A stretch of DNA of 64,000 bases from Sphingomonas phyllosphaerae 5.2. GTDB taxonomy: Bacteria > Pseudomonadota > Alphaproteobacteria > Sphingomonadales > Sphingomonadaceae. Below are positions 21,377 through 29,879 of this stretch, piece by piece (position 1 is the first letter of the stretch; each line of letters opens with the position of its first letter). Both the position numbers and the translations under genes were made by a program. The stretch lies in the NCBI RefSeq assembly GCF_000419605.1, contig NZ_ATTI01000001.1, positions 657,501 to 721,500 of the forward strand. The letters are read 5' to 3'. Below the pieces are notes generated by a model. That model saw only the letters and a list, made by a program, of their open reading frames with translations, ran no database searches and was not told the DNA's origin.

Positions 21377-21529
21377 TCAGGAGTCCAGCCCGCGGCGCTC
21401 CATCTCGGCGGCCAAGGCGCCGAGCTGTGGCTCGCCCTCGTCCCACGTCGTCCTCGACCATTCGGTGATAAGCTCCTGGTTCGTCCAGGTCGCCAGAAGG
21501 TCGGGAGTAAGCGGGAGCGCGTCGGTCAT
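21377..21529 (-). CDS. 50-residue hypothetical protein
   Basis: Minus-strand ORF from ATG (CAT at 21527-21529) to TGA (21377-21379). The product starts MTDALPLTPDLLATWTNQEL and continues with an acidic helical stretch ending ERRGLDS. No family is recognised; the helical pattern with conserved-looking Trp residues suggests a real small gene. It lies between the Lmo0937-like gene and the lipoprotein gene in the same direction. Confidence 0.45.
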   Translation of the reverse strand: MTDALPLTPDLLATWTNQELITEWSRTTWDEGEPQLGALAAEMERRGLDS

Positions 21530-21566
21530 TGCGACCGCGTATGCCGCGAACGGGGAAAGTGGAACG

Positions 21567-21596
21567 CAAAAGGGGCGCCCATAATGGGACGCCCCT
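21567..21596 (-). terminator. Rho-independent terminator of the lipoprotein gene
   Basis: Stem AGGGGCG/CGCCCCT plus an inner CCC/GGG, loop ATAAT, followed on the minus strand by TTTT. It lies about 50 nt after the lipoprotein stop codon. Confidence 0.8.
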
Positions 21597-21642
21597 CCAG
21601 TCCGAACCGCGCTTGGGAGCAGCCCGTTCTGTCCGCTGTGGC

Positions 21643-21912
21643 CTAGATGCCGTTGCCGAGGTTGGTGTCCGCATCATGCGTCCGCATGTCGTCCGCCTTC
21701 TTGTCGCCTGTGTCGCGAACCGCGTCGGCCTTGTTCTCGAGCCGATCTTCGGCCGTGTCGTTATCGACGTTGTCCGCCGCATCCTCGAGATTGTCTGCGA
21801 CCGCATCCGCATTCGCTTCGATGTTGTCCGCCGCCTGTTCGCGCGGGCTCGAGTTGCAGGCGCTCAGAGACGCCACGCCGGCCAACAGCGCGATCGCAAA
21901 AAACTTCTTCAT
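21643..21912 (-). CDS. Small acidic lipoprotein with repeated Ala-Asp-Asn motif
   Basis: 89 residues. The N-terminus MKKFFAIALLAGVASLSAC is a lipoprotein signal with a lipobox ending at Cys19. The mature part is strongly acidic and built of imperfect repeats of the type ADNIEANADAVADNLEDAADN, a helical heptad-like pattern. Such proteins are common in sphingomonads and usually anchored in the outer membrane; no specific role is known. A terminator follows directly. Confidence 0.75.
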   Translation of the reverse strand: MKKFFAIALLAGVASLSACNSSPREQAADNIEANADAVADNLEDAADNVDNDTAEDRLENKADAVRDTGDKKADDMRTHDADTNLGNGI

Positions 21913-22427
21913 GATAATCCCCTTCGTTGGAGGTTACACCTCAGGCGGGTAAAAGTGCGGGCCGCAACGAATTGTTCCGGCTGCGTGACTGTATGTGCGG
22001 CGGCGCGCCTGTCCTGAATTTGCCAGCAGCCAGCCAGCCAGCCAGCCAGCTCGGCTCGCGCGCCTGACGCTCGTGGCGCTGCTGCGGGTGCTGCCGCCGG
22101 ATTTTCGCTCCGGTCGCGCGGCTCCTGCGGGAGACGGCGCAGAAGAGCGGTTCCGGTAGCGACCCTCCACGGCTCGCCTAGACGCAACGGGGCGTGCCGA
22201 TGGATGCGGCATATCGATGTAAAGTCGCACGCAATACCTTAATCGATAGAGCGCTCATAGTAGCCACAATCAAGAGGTTAAGCAGCGTCATCGACAGTGA
22301 CCGGTCATTTTCACGCTCTTGCCGATCGCGCGATCGTTGCCTTCCTGTCGCAAATTCCGGCTTCTATACTTGACTCTGCAAGGCATGTTCCTCATACGTT
22401 CTAGTCGTAACTTCTAGCGGGGGCTGT
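21913..22427. other. Intergenic region with a short CAGC repeat
   Basis: About 515 bp between divergent genes. It contains five perfect tandem CAGC units at 22031-22050. Short ORFs on the minus strand look like noise. The promoters of the lipoprotein gene and of the toxin gene must lie here, but no clear -35/-10 pair was identified. Confidence 0.5.
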
Positions 22428-23510
22428 ATGGCGAGAACATCTGGCGATAGGGATTCCAGCGCTTTTTCATCGTGGCTTCGAAAAGGTCGGCTGCCACCGG
22501 TGCTCGGTCCCGCCGGTCTCGAACTCAAGTTCAATCCATGGCACGATCCGGCGGACGGTCGCTTCACCTTTGCCGGCGCCGGTCAGCATTACGGCGCCGG
22601 CAGTAGCCCGCCGAGTCCCGGCGATCGTCCGCATGCACCGGGCGATCCTGGCAGGTCGCGGATCGCGACGTCGGCGAGGGTGGAAGCGTCGCGAGGTGGA
22701 CTTCCGGCGGGAGACGGGCAGAATGCGGGGAGCAATCGGCCATCGAGGGCGAAACCCAGTCACGCTGCGGGAACCCGGCCTGTCGACGCGCCGGATCCTG
22801 TAAGCGAATTCTTCGGTGGTGTCGGCGAAGGGCTGTACGATGTCGGGAAAGATGGCGTGGCAGGTGTCCGTGCCGCGCTGACGTCAAACCCGGCGACCAC
22901 CATCAGCAACGCCGGTCGCGGAATAGCCGGCATGATCGATGCCGCGATCGCAGCCGAGGATACGCCTGCCCGGATCCAGGTTTCGCGCGCGGCGAGCGCC
23001 GTCGCCAATGCCTCCGCGCGCGATATCGGTCGAGGTACGGGAACGGTCGTCGGGAATGTCGCGCTGGCGACGGCGCCAGGCGCAGCGCTCTCCAGGGTTG
23101 CGACGTTGCGCCGACTTCGCAAGGCGACGCCACGCACGACTTTCGATCCGCCACAGATCGTCTGGGTAAAGGAGGCGCAGAGGCCCGGAAAGCACTGGCA
23201 AGCGTATAACGATTCGGCTGCGGGCGCGCGTCCCGGTCAGGCGCCGACGTTGACGCGGACGATGCCGAACGGTTCGAAGCGGCCGGTCAAGTTCGACGGC
23301 ATCCGCGGCGACTACGTAATCGATCGCAAATTGAAAGTGGTCAATTCCGCGCGTGGACGGGCGCAGGTTTTGCGGCAGTCACAAGCGTTGTCGGAACACC
23401 GCCTGATCGGGTTGTGGGAGGTGCCTTCTTCTGTTCAGAAGGCTGCGGCCCTGAAGATGTTCAAGAGGGTGAATGCTTCCAATATTCATGTGGGGATAGT
23501 AAAGCCATGA
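22428..23510 (+). CDS. Putative polymorphic toxin with restriction-endonuclease-fold C-terminus
   Basis: A 360-residue protein with three parts. Residues about 33-55 hold LKFNPWHDPADGRFTFAGAG, a short motif also found near the N-terminus of alphaproteobacterial toxin-like proteins. The middle is low-complexity and Gly/Pro/Ala-rich (60-125), then a helical Ala-rich region (EFFGGVGEGLYDVGKDGVAGV onwards). Residues about 240-360 are compact: WVKEAQRPGKHWQAYND, then VKFDGIRGDYVIDRK, whose FDG and DxK spacing fits a PD-(D/E)xK nuclease core such as Tox-REase-5. There is no signal peptide, so the export route is unknown. Its stop overlaps the start of the next gene (ATGA), as in toxin-immunity pairs. 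Confidence 0.65.
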   Translation: MARTSGDRDSSAFSSWLRKGRLPPVLGPAGLELKFNPWHDPADGRFTFAGAGQHYGAGSSPPSPGDRPHAPGDPGRSRIATSARVEASRGGLPAGDGQNAGSNRPSRAKPSHAAGTRPVDAPDPVSEFFGGVGEGLYDVGKDGVAGVRAALTSNPATTISNAGRGIAGMIDAAIAAEDTPARIQVSRAASAVANASARDIGRGTGTVVGNVALATAPGAALSRVATLRRLRKATPRTTFDPPQIVWVKEAQRPGKHWQAYNDSAAGARPGQAPTLTRTMPNGSKRPVKFDGIRGDYVIDRKLKVVNSARGRAQVLRQSQALSEHRLIGLWEVPSSVQKAAALKMFKRVNASNIHVGIVKP

Positions 23511-23821
23511 TTGCTTTGCAGGTTGCCGGACTCATCGCGGACTTTTATCTTTTTCTTGAACTTACTGGAGATGACGACCTCGATCCCGACACCGCCGTGA
23601 AGATGACGGAGTCGCTTGCCTATCATCTCGGGGAGATGGATCACGCATTTCTTCGAGAGCTGGTAGATGCGTTTGCGGTAGTTGCAGAGAACTATACCGG
23701 CGACGAGGTACGGGAGACGGTGCGCAACATAGCGTCCGACCTGTATCTCGAAGAGACTTTGGCAGGCGATGATCCCGTCAAGCTGGCCGAACTGGAGGCG
23801 TTGCGGGATGCGAGAGCTTAA
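23507..23821 (+). CDS. Putative immunity protein for the upstream toxin
   Basis: 104 residues starting MIALQVAGLIADFYLFLEL at the ATG overlapping the toxin stop by ATGA. The protein is acidic (GDDDLDPDT, GDDPVKLAELE) and predicted mostly helical, without signal peptide or membrane helix. Family not recognised. Small acidic proteins encoded immediately after a nuclease toxin are usually inhibitors that bind the basic toxin domain; function here is inferred from position, size and charge. Confidence 0.6.
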   Translation: MIALQVAGLIADFYLFLELTGDDDLDPDTAVKMTESLAYHLGEMDHAFLRELVDAFAVVAENYTGDEVRETVRNIASDLYLEETLAGDDPVKLAELEALRDARA

Positions 23822-24232
23822 CGGCAGGGCCGGGGCGTGAAGTGTAAGAGACGCTTGGTTGCCAGGATCCATGCGTCTGCCGGCGGTGACCGATTGCAAT
23901 CCTTCCGCGATCCGATCGCACGTCCTGCCGCTGTGGTGCGCCGTCTTTCTCGAAGCCGATGAGAGGCCCGGGACTCCAATCGGCATCGACGGCGGCCGGA
24001 GGGATTTCCGAAGCAAGCTTCAGCCTTTGCCGGGCGATGGCAGCCCTCTTAAATCCTGTCTATTGTCCTATACTTGCCTCCTCGTTGCGGTTGCCCTGGC
24101 AATCGCAACGAGGAACCAGCCCATTCAGAACGCCCAAGTGGCGGTCGAAGCGCTCGGTAAGACTCGCAGCCCTAATGGAGACAAGAAGTCGTCGCCGATT
24201 TCTCCGGCTGCGCCGGCGTACCGGATGTCGCG
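23822..24232. other. Gene-free stretch between the immunity gene and the ZIP transporter
   Basis: About 410 bp with overlapping short ORFs on both strands; none shows a family resemblance or a good ribosome-binding site. Confidence 0.45.
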
Positions 24233-24991
24233 TCACCCGCTTTTCGTCAGCACGAACGCGATGAGGAAGCCGACGACGGCGATCAGCCCGGAATAATCGT
24301 GGGTGGCTTCGGTCGCCTCCGGAATCATCGTGTCGACCAGCATGGCGAGGATCGCCCCGGCGGCGACTGCGGTGACACCTGCGATAAGGTCCGGGCTGCT
24401 GCCCGCCAGAGCCACGTTGCCGATCATCGCCGCGATCGCCGATGCGCCAGCGATCCCGCCCCATACGCCGAACACATAGGCCGGCGATCGACCGGCCGCC
24501 TTCATGCCTGCTGCACTCGACAGGCCTTCGGGCACGTTCGACAGGAAGACGGCAGCGACCGTCACCGCGCTTACGCCGGTTCCGCTCAGCAGGCTGACCC
24601 CGATCACGACCGATTCCGGTATGCCGTCGAGCAACGCGCCGATCGCGATCGCCGCACCGGAATCGCCCTGCGCAGGTGGCTGGCTTTCGTGCGGGTTGGA
24701 TCCCGATCGCTTGCGGTGACGCGCACCGCGGCGCGACACGATGATGTTCGCCGCGGTGTAGACGATCGCGCCACCGAGGAACCCGGTCGCGGTGGAGTCG
24801 AAGCCGCCCCGGTGGAAGGCTTCGTCCATCAGATCGAAGGCGACTGCGGAGATCAGCACACCGGCACCGATCGCCATGATCGAGGCGATCAGGCGCTGCG
24901 GCAACGTCGCGAACCACGCGACGGCGGCACCGAGGACCAGCGCCGATCCGCCCACCAGACCCCAGAAGCCGGCCGCCCACATCCCAGACAT
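24233..24991 (-). CDS. ZIP-family metal transporter
   Basis: A divalent-metal (zinc or iron) importer of the inner membrane. About 252 residues with eight hydrophobic segments. Segment IV contains the metal-site motif GALLDGIPES and segment V the partner VFLSNVPEG, the two signature helices of the ZIP family (PF02535). A hydrophilic, His-containing loop (RRGARHRKRSGSNPHES) separates helices III and IV. The start is chosen at MSGMWAAG because GGGAG lies 6-7 nt upstream; in-frame ATGs at 25003 and 25027 are alternatives. Confidence 0.88.
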   Translation of the reverse strand: MSGMWAAGFWGLVGGSALVLGAAVAWFATLPQRLIASIMAIGAGVLISAVAFDLMDEAFHRGGFDSTATGFLGGAIVYTAANIIVSRRGARHRKRSGSNPHESQPPAQGDSGAAIAIGALLDGIPESVVIGVSLLSGTGVSAVTVAAVFLSNVPEGLSSAAGMKAAGRSPAYVFGVWGGIAGASAIAAMIGNVALAGSSPDLIAGVTAVAAGAILAMLVDTMIPEATEATHDYSGLIAVVGFLIAFVLTKSG

Positions 24992-25184
24992 GGCATCTCC
25001 CATCGCGCCAGAGCGGCTTCCGACCACGTTGCACCACCGTCGGCGCCCCTTGGGCGCCCGCTACGCGGCGGGGTGATGGCGCAACATGATCGGAAACCGC
25101 GCTAGCCGCTGAACGTCACGCGCCGGCAAACGCTCCGGTCGATCGCCGGCAGGAGCGTTGGCGGGGCGGTTCAGCCGCGCGGCA

Positions 25185-25943
25185 TCACGGTGCCAGCCGG
25201 CCGTCGTCGATGGCGGCGGACTCGAACGAGAAGATCACGTCCGGATCGGCCACCGGCACCTCCTGCGCGACCGCAGCGGGGGCGATGCGGTGCACGAGGT
25301 GACGGATGATCGCGAGGCGCGCGACCTTCTTGTGGTCCGCGCGGACGCAATACCACGGTGCGAGCGGTATGTGCGTGCGCATCAGCATCGTGTCGCGCGC
25401 GCTCGAATAATCGGACCAGCGCCCCTGCGCGACGGCGTCCATGTCAGAGACCTTGAGTTGCTTGAGCGGATTGGTCTCGCGCGCCTTCAGCCGCTTGGCC
25501 TGCTCATCCTTGTCGATGTCGAGCCAAAGCTTGATCAGGCGGATGCCGCTTTCGACCAGCATCCGCTCGAAATCCGGGGCATCGCGCAGGAACTCGGCCT
25601 GTTCCGCCTCGGTCGAGAAGCCCATCACGACCTCGACGCCCGCGCGGTTGTACCAGGATCGGTTGAAGATCACGATCTCGCCCGCCGCGGGGAGATGCGC
25701 GACATAGCGCTGGAAATACCATTGCGTCCGCTCGCGGTCCGACGGCTTGGGCAGCGCGACGACGCGCGTCAGCCGTACCGAGAGATGTTCGACGATCCGC
25801 TTGATCGCGCCGTCCTTGCCGGCGCTGTCGCGACCCTCGAGGACGATGACGACGCGCTCGCCCGACGCGGCGGCGGCCAGCTGCGCCTCGACGAGCGCCA
25901 GTTGCGCCTGTTCCAGATCGTGGTCGTAATCGTCATGCGACAT
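25185..25943 (-). CDS. ppk2: Polyphosphate kinase 2
   Basis: Transfers phosphate between polyphosphate and nucleotides. 252 residues, the length of a one-domain PPK2. Walker A is EGRDSAGKDG (residues about 37-46), and the conserved RTQWYFQRYVAHLPAAGEI and NRSWYNRAGVE blocks with the lid-module residues are present, followed by WLDIDKDEQAKRL. Which nucleotide is preferred cannot be told. It is divergent from the TonB-dependent receptor gene, with about 180 bp between. Confidence 0.95.
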   Translation of the reverse strand: MSHDDYDHDLEQAQLALVEAQLAAAASGERVVIVLEGRDSAGKDGAIKRIVEHLSVRLTRVVALPKPSDRERTQWYFQRYVAHLPAAGEIVIFNRSWYNRAGVEVVMGFSTEAEQAEFLRDAPDFERMLVESGIRLIKLWLDIDKDEQAKRLKARETNPLKQLKVSDMDAVAQGRWSDYSSARDTMLMRTHIPLAPWYCVRADHKKVARLAIIRHLVHRIAPAAVAQEVPVADPDVIFSFESAAIDDGRLAP

Positions 25944-26124
25944 GCGGGACTCCTTAGCCCCGGAGAAGGGGTGGGCGGGGGTTTCGTTCCCTTCCGACAG
26001 CGCGGCCGATCGGCAACACCCCGCGGCCTTTCGGTAGCACGAAGTTAATAAGTGCTTCAGTTTTCACAAATCTGTCGTCTTTCCTGCGCAACGGCCTCCT
26101 CAAACCAAGCCTATCGGGGACAAA

Positions 26125-28668
26125 ATGAACGCTTGCACCAAGAGCACGCTGCTGCGCGCCACGTACCTGACGCTGCTGGCGAGCATCGTCGCGCCGGCCG
26201 CTTCGGCGCAGACCGCACCGGCACCCGCGACCGAGGCGACGGCCGAAGCGTCGGCGACCGCGGCTCCCGTCGCGGATGAGACGCCGTCCGACATCATCGT
26301 CACCGGCAGCGCGCGGCGGCAACGGCGCTTCGACGTGTCTTACGCGATCAACTCGCTGGGGCAGGACGACGTCAAGCGCCTGGCCCCGCTCAACTTCGCC
26401 GACCTGCTCGGCAAGCTGCCCGGCATCCAGGTCGAGGCGACCGGCGGCGAGGTGCAGAACGTGACCCGTATCCGCGGTATTCCGACCGATGACGGCTATG
26501 CGGTGTTCCAGCAGGACGGCCTGCCGCTGTTCCACGACATCAACGGCAACTTCTTCCGCGGCGACAGTCTCAACCGTTTCGACCTGATGACCGAGCGGGT
26601 CGAGGTGGTGCGCGGCGGCCCGGCGCCGATCTTCGCGAGCCAGGCGGCGGCGATCGTCAACAACATCACCGTCACCGGCACGGAGACGACGCGCGGCAAG
26701 GTGCAGCTGACCGCGGGCACGACCGACCTGTACCGCATCGACGCCATGCAGTCCGGCCCGCTGGGCGAGCGTACCTATTATGCGATCGGCGGGTTCCTGC
26801 GCCGCGACGGCGGACAGCGCGACAACGGCTTCCCCAACGATCGCGGCGGACAGATCCGCGCCAACATCAAGCATGACCTGGACAATGGATCGGTGCGGTT
26901 GAGCGTCAACTACCTCAACGACCACAACACCTTCTACCTGCCGATCCCGGTTGCCGACCCGCGCAACCCGTCGGTGTCGCTCGACCCGTTCATCGACTTC
27001 TTCCATGGCACGCTCAACTCGCCGGCGTTCCGCGGCGTGACCCTGAAGTACCGCGACGCGGCTGGCGTGACGCAGAGCGAGACGCGCGATCTCGCCGACG
27101 GGCGGCACATGGAATACGGCAACGTCGGCCTGCAATATGACGGCGAGTTCGGCGGCTGGCAGCTGGCGGTGCGCGCCGGCTACACCAAAGGACGGCTGAA
27201 CTTCGACGCACTGTATTCGACGTCGAACCCGGTCGACGCCAACGTCTTCGCCAGCGGGTTCCGCAGCGCCGCCAATACCGCGTTCGGTACGACGGCGACG
27301 CCGGTCGCGCGGCTCGGCTATGCGCTGTCGGGTACCAACGGCGCGACCGCCTACGATCCGTACGGTGCGTCCGGGCTGGTGGTGCAGGCGCAATACCGCG
27401 GCGTCGGTTCCAGCTTCTATTCGGGGCAGGGCGACGTCAGTGTCACACGCAAGTTCGAAACCGGCATCGGCACGCACGACCTGCGCATCGGCGGTTACGC
27501 TTCGGCCTACGGGTTGACCAACAAGGCGGTCTACCAGGACTATCTGATGGAAGTGCGAGGACAGCCGCGTACGCTGGACCTCGTCGCCTATGATGCGGCC
27601 GGCAAGGTGTTGGGCTCCGTCACCGACAAGGGCGTGCTGCGCTACGGCACGACGCTGAACCAGGGCGACGTCGATTCGACGGTCTACTCGCTCTACGCCA
27701 ACGACACCTGGGAAGTGGTGCCCGGCCTGCGCATCGACGGCGGCATCCGCCACGAATGGTACCACATCGACGGTTATGGCCTGACCTCGACCTCGGTCAA
27801 TCTCGGTGACGCCACGACGCTGGCCGACAATAGCGTGCGCAGCTTCGACGGAGCGCGGCAGAGCCGGAAGGACAGCCCGACCGCGACCAACTGGACGATC
27901 GGTGCGAACTACGATGCCAGCGAGCATTTCGGCGGCTATGTGCGCGCGTCGCACCTCGAAGTGCCGCCGCAGTCGAGCAGCTATTACAACATCAATCCGG
28001 TGCTGGTGAAGACGCAGGCCGACCAGTACGAGGCCGGGCTGAAGGCGTCGTTCGGGCGCAATTACCTGTATCTGACTGGCTTTTACACGAAGTTCGATCC
28101 GTTCAACGCCTCGTTCGTCGCGTTCAACCCGGAAACCGGCCGCAACGACCAGCCAGTACCCTTCATCGGGCAGGCCGAGGTGAAGGGCGTCGAGGTGGAC
28201 GGGACGCTGGCGCCGGTGCGCTGGTTCTTCGTCTCCGGGTCGTTCACCTATCAGGATCCGCAGTACAAGAACCTGCAGAACAGCTCGGGTGCCGATCCGT
28301 CGAGGGTGAACGGCAACCAGATCATCCGCGAGCCCAAGGTGTTCGGCAACGTCCGGCCAACCTTCTCGTTCGATGCGGGCGGTGACCAGGTCGAGGTGTA
28401 CGGCCGCTATGAGTATACCGGCCGGCGCTATGTCGATCTGTTCAACAACACGCGACTGCCGTCCTACAACACCTTCGGGCTGGGCGGCACGCTGACCCAT
28501 AACGGGTTCCAGTTCCAGGTGGTCGGCGACAACATCTTCAACAACAAGGGGCTGACCGAAGGCAATCCGCGCACCGACCAGCTCGATGGGCAGACCTCGG
28601 CGGACGCGATCTACGGTCGCCCTGTCTTCGGACGCAGCGTTCGCTTTATCGTGAGCAAGGCGTGGTGA
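26125..28668 (+). CDS. TonB-dependent outer-membrane receptor
   Basis: 847 residues. A signal peptide is followed by SDIIVTGSARRQRR (TonB-box-like segment) and a plug domain (residues about 75-200: FADLLGKLPGIQVEATGG, VTRIRGIPTDDGYAV, ERVEVVRGGPAPIFASQAA). The remainder is a 22-strand-type beta-barrel ending in the aromatic C-terminus FIVSKAW. The substrate is not evident; the GH5- and GH43-like genes 1-3 kb downstream point to a carbohydrate. The next gene starts inside the 3' end, so it is translationally coupled. Confidence 0.93.
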   Translation: MNACTKSTLLRATYLTLLASIVAPAASAQTAPAPATEATAEASATAAPVADETPSDIIVTGSARRQRRFDVSYAINSLGQDDVKRLAPLNFADLLGKLPGIQVEATGGEVQNVTRIRGIPTDDGYAVFQQDGLPLFHDINGNFFRGDSLNRFDLMTERVEVVRGGPAPIFASQAAAIVNNITVTGTETTRGKVQLTAGTTDLYRIDAMQSGPLGERTYYAIGGFLRRDGGQRDNGFPNDRGGQIRANIKHDLDNGSVRLSVNYLNDHNTFYLPIPVADPRNPSVSLDPFIDFFHGTLNSPAFRGVTLKYRDAAGVTQSETRDLADGRHMEYGNVGLQYDGEFGGWQLAVRAGYTKGRLNFDALYSTSNPVDANVFASGFRSAANTAFGTTATPVARLGYALSGTNGATAYDPYGASGLVVQAQYRGVGSSFYSGQGDVSVTRKFETGIGTHDLRIGGYASAYGLTNKAVYQDYLMEVRGQPRTLDLVAYDAAGKVLGSVTDKGVLRYGTTLNQGDVDSTVYSLYANDTWEVVPGLRIDGGIRHEWYHIDGYGLTSTSVNLGDATTLADNSVRSFDGARQSRKDSPTATNWTIGANYDASEHFGGYVRASHLEVPPQSSSYYNINPVLVKTQADQYEAGLKASFGRNYLYLTGFYTKFDPFNASFVAFNPETGRNDQPVPFIGQAEVKGVEVDGTLAPVRWFFVSGSFTYQDPQYKNLQNSSGADPSRVNGNQIIREPKVFGNVRPTFSFDAGGDQVEVYGRYEYTGRRYVDLFNNTRLPSYNTFGLGGTLTHNGFQFQVVGDNIFNNKGLTEGNPRTDQLDGQTSADAIYGRPVFGRSVRFIVSKAW

Positions 28669-29750
28669 CGCACGCGGCGTGGGCGGTCGCGGCGGCGGTG
28701 GTGCTCGCCGCCTCGCCGGCGGCCGCCGCGCCGGTGCGCGATGCGCGGGTCGCGGCAATGGCGGCGCGACTGTTTCCGACACTGCACGGGCGCGGGCTGG
28801 CCGGGCCGGCGCGGGTGCAGCGGATCGCGGCGTGCGCGCAGGCGGCAGCGTGCATCGCGGAAGCCGCGATCCTGCGCGACGATGAGCGCGAGGCGCTGGT
28901 GCAGGCAGCGGGCGCGCGGGCCGCGGACGTGCGCCGCGAGGTCGACGGGCTGAACGAAGTGCTGCGCGTCTACGGCGTCGGCAAGCTGCCGCGTTACCCG
29001 TTGATCGACGGATCGGACGATGCGTTCGGCAGCGATGGTTTCGCCGCGAAGGTCGCGGATGCGGTGATGCTGGCCACCGCGCAGCGGGACGATCCCGCGA
29101 TCGGCGGTGACGCCAGCCTGTCGCTCGCGCTTGCCTTGCTCGACGTCAACGACAAGGACGCGGCGGTCGCGTTCGAGCCGCTCGACGCACGCTATAACGC
29201 CGCGGCGGTCGCGCGGGCGCGACGGCTGGACTGGACGCGATTTCGCTACACGGCGATCCTCGCGCTGGGCGTCGGGCCCGACGACTTGGCGACGCCGCTC
29301 AGCCCGCGTGGGAAGGTGAACGTGCGGCGGGCGGCCGAGCTTTATGCGCAAGGTCTTGCGCCGTTCATCATCGTCAGCGGCAGCGCGGTGCACCCGCGCG
29401 ATACGCCGCATGTCGAAGCGATCGAGATGCGGCGCGCGCTGATCGAGCGTTTCGCGGTGCCCGCCGAGGCGATCGTCGTCGAGCCGTATGCGCGGCATAC
29501 GACCACCAACCTGCGCAACGCGACGCGGCGGTTGATCGCGCTGGGCGCGCCGCTGGAGCGCGACATGCTCGTTGTCAGCAATCCCGGCCATATCGACGCG
29601 GTGGCGAGCGCGGCGTTCGTGCAGCGCAACGCCCGCGAGCTGGGCTACCAGCCTGCGACCGTCGGCACGCGCGTGGCGCCCACCGCGATCGCGGCGCGGC
29701 CGTCGCGTGACTCGCTGCGCATCGATCCCGCCGACCCGCTCGACCCCTGA
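28662..29750 (+). CDS. YdcF/DUF218-family protein, exported
   Basis: 362 residues with a signal peptide (AAWAVAAAVVLAASPAAA). The DUF218 domain covers about residues 200-325: the strand ILALGVGPDD, then GKVNVRRAAELYAQGLAPFIIVSGSAVHP and EPYARHTTTNLRNATRRLI, the conserved nucleotide-fold elements of the family. DUF218 proteins such as YdcF and SanA act in the cell envelope, with incompletely known chemistry. It starts with GTG at 28662, overlapping the receptor stop by seven bases, which indicates coupled translation. Confidence 0.85.
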   Translation: MVTHAAWAVAAAVVLAASPAAAAPVRDARVAAMAARLFPTLHGRGLAGPARVQRIAACAQAAACIAEAAILRDDEREALVQAAGARAADVRREVDGLNEVLRVYGVGKLPRYPLIDGSDDAFGSDGFAAKVADAVMLATAQRDDPAIGGDASLSLALALLDVNDKDAAVAFEPLDARYNAAAVARARRLDWTRFRYTAILALGVGPDDLATPLSPRGKVNVRRAAELYAQGLAPFIIVSGSAVHPRDTPHVEAIEMRRALIERFAVPAEAIVVEPYARHTTTNLRNATRRLIALGAPLERDMLVVSNPGHIDAVASAAFVQRNARELGYQPATVGTRVAPTAIAARPSRDSLRIDPADPLDP

Positions 29751-29879
29751 TCGCACGGCTCCGACGCGCCGCGGCACCGCGTCGTCGATCGCCTTCCCGG
29801 ACCCGACCTGGGACGAGGAGCGCGCTCGGCAAAAGGGCGCGGCGGTGGTTTCGCCTGAATGCTGGCGGGCTGACCTGTC

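Noticed and set aside
22031..22050. CAGC tandem repeat as a CRISPR or phase-variation tract
   Set aside because: Only five 4-bp units in a non-coding region; no spacers and no gene in frame.
25954..28782. 942-codon frame antisense to the TonB-dependent receptor
   Set aside because: Shadow of a well-supported gene; composition of a reverse-complement frame, no motifs.
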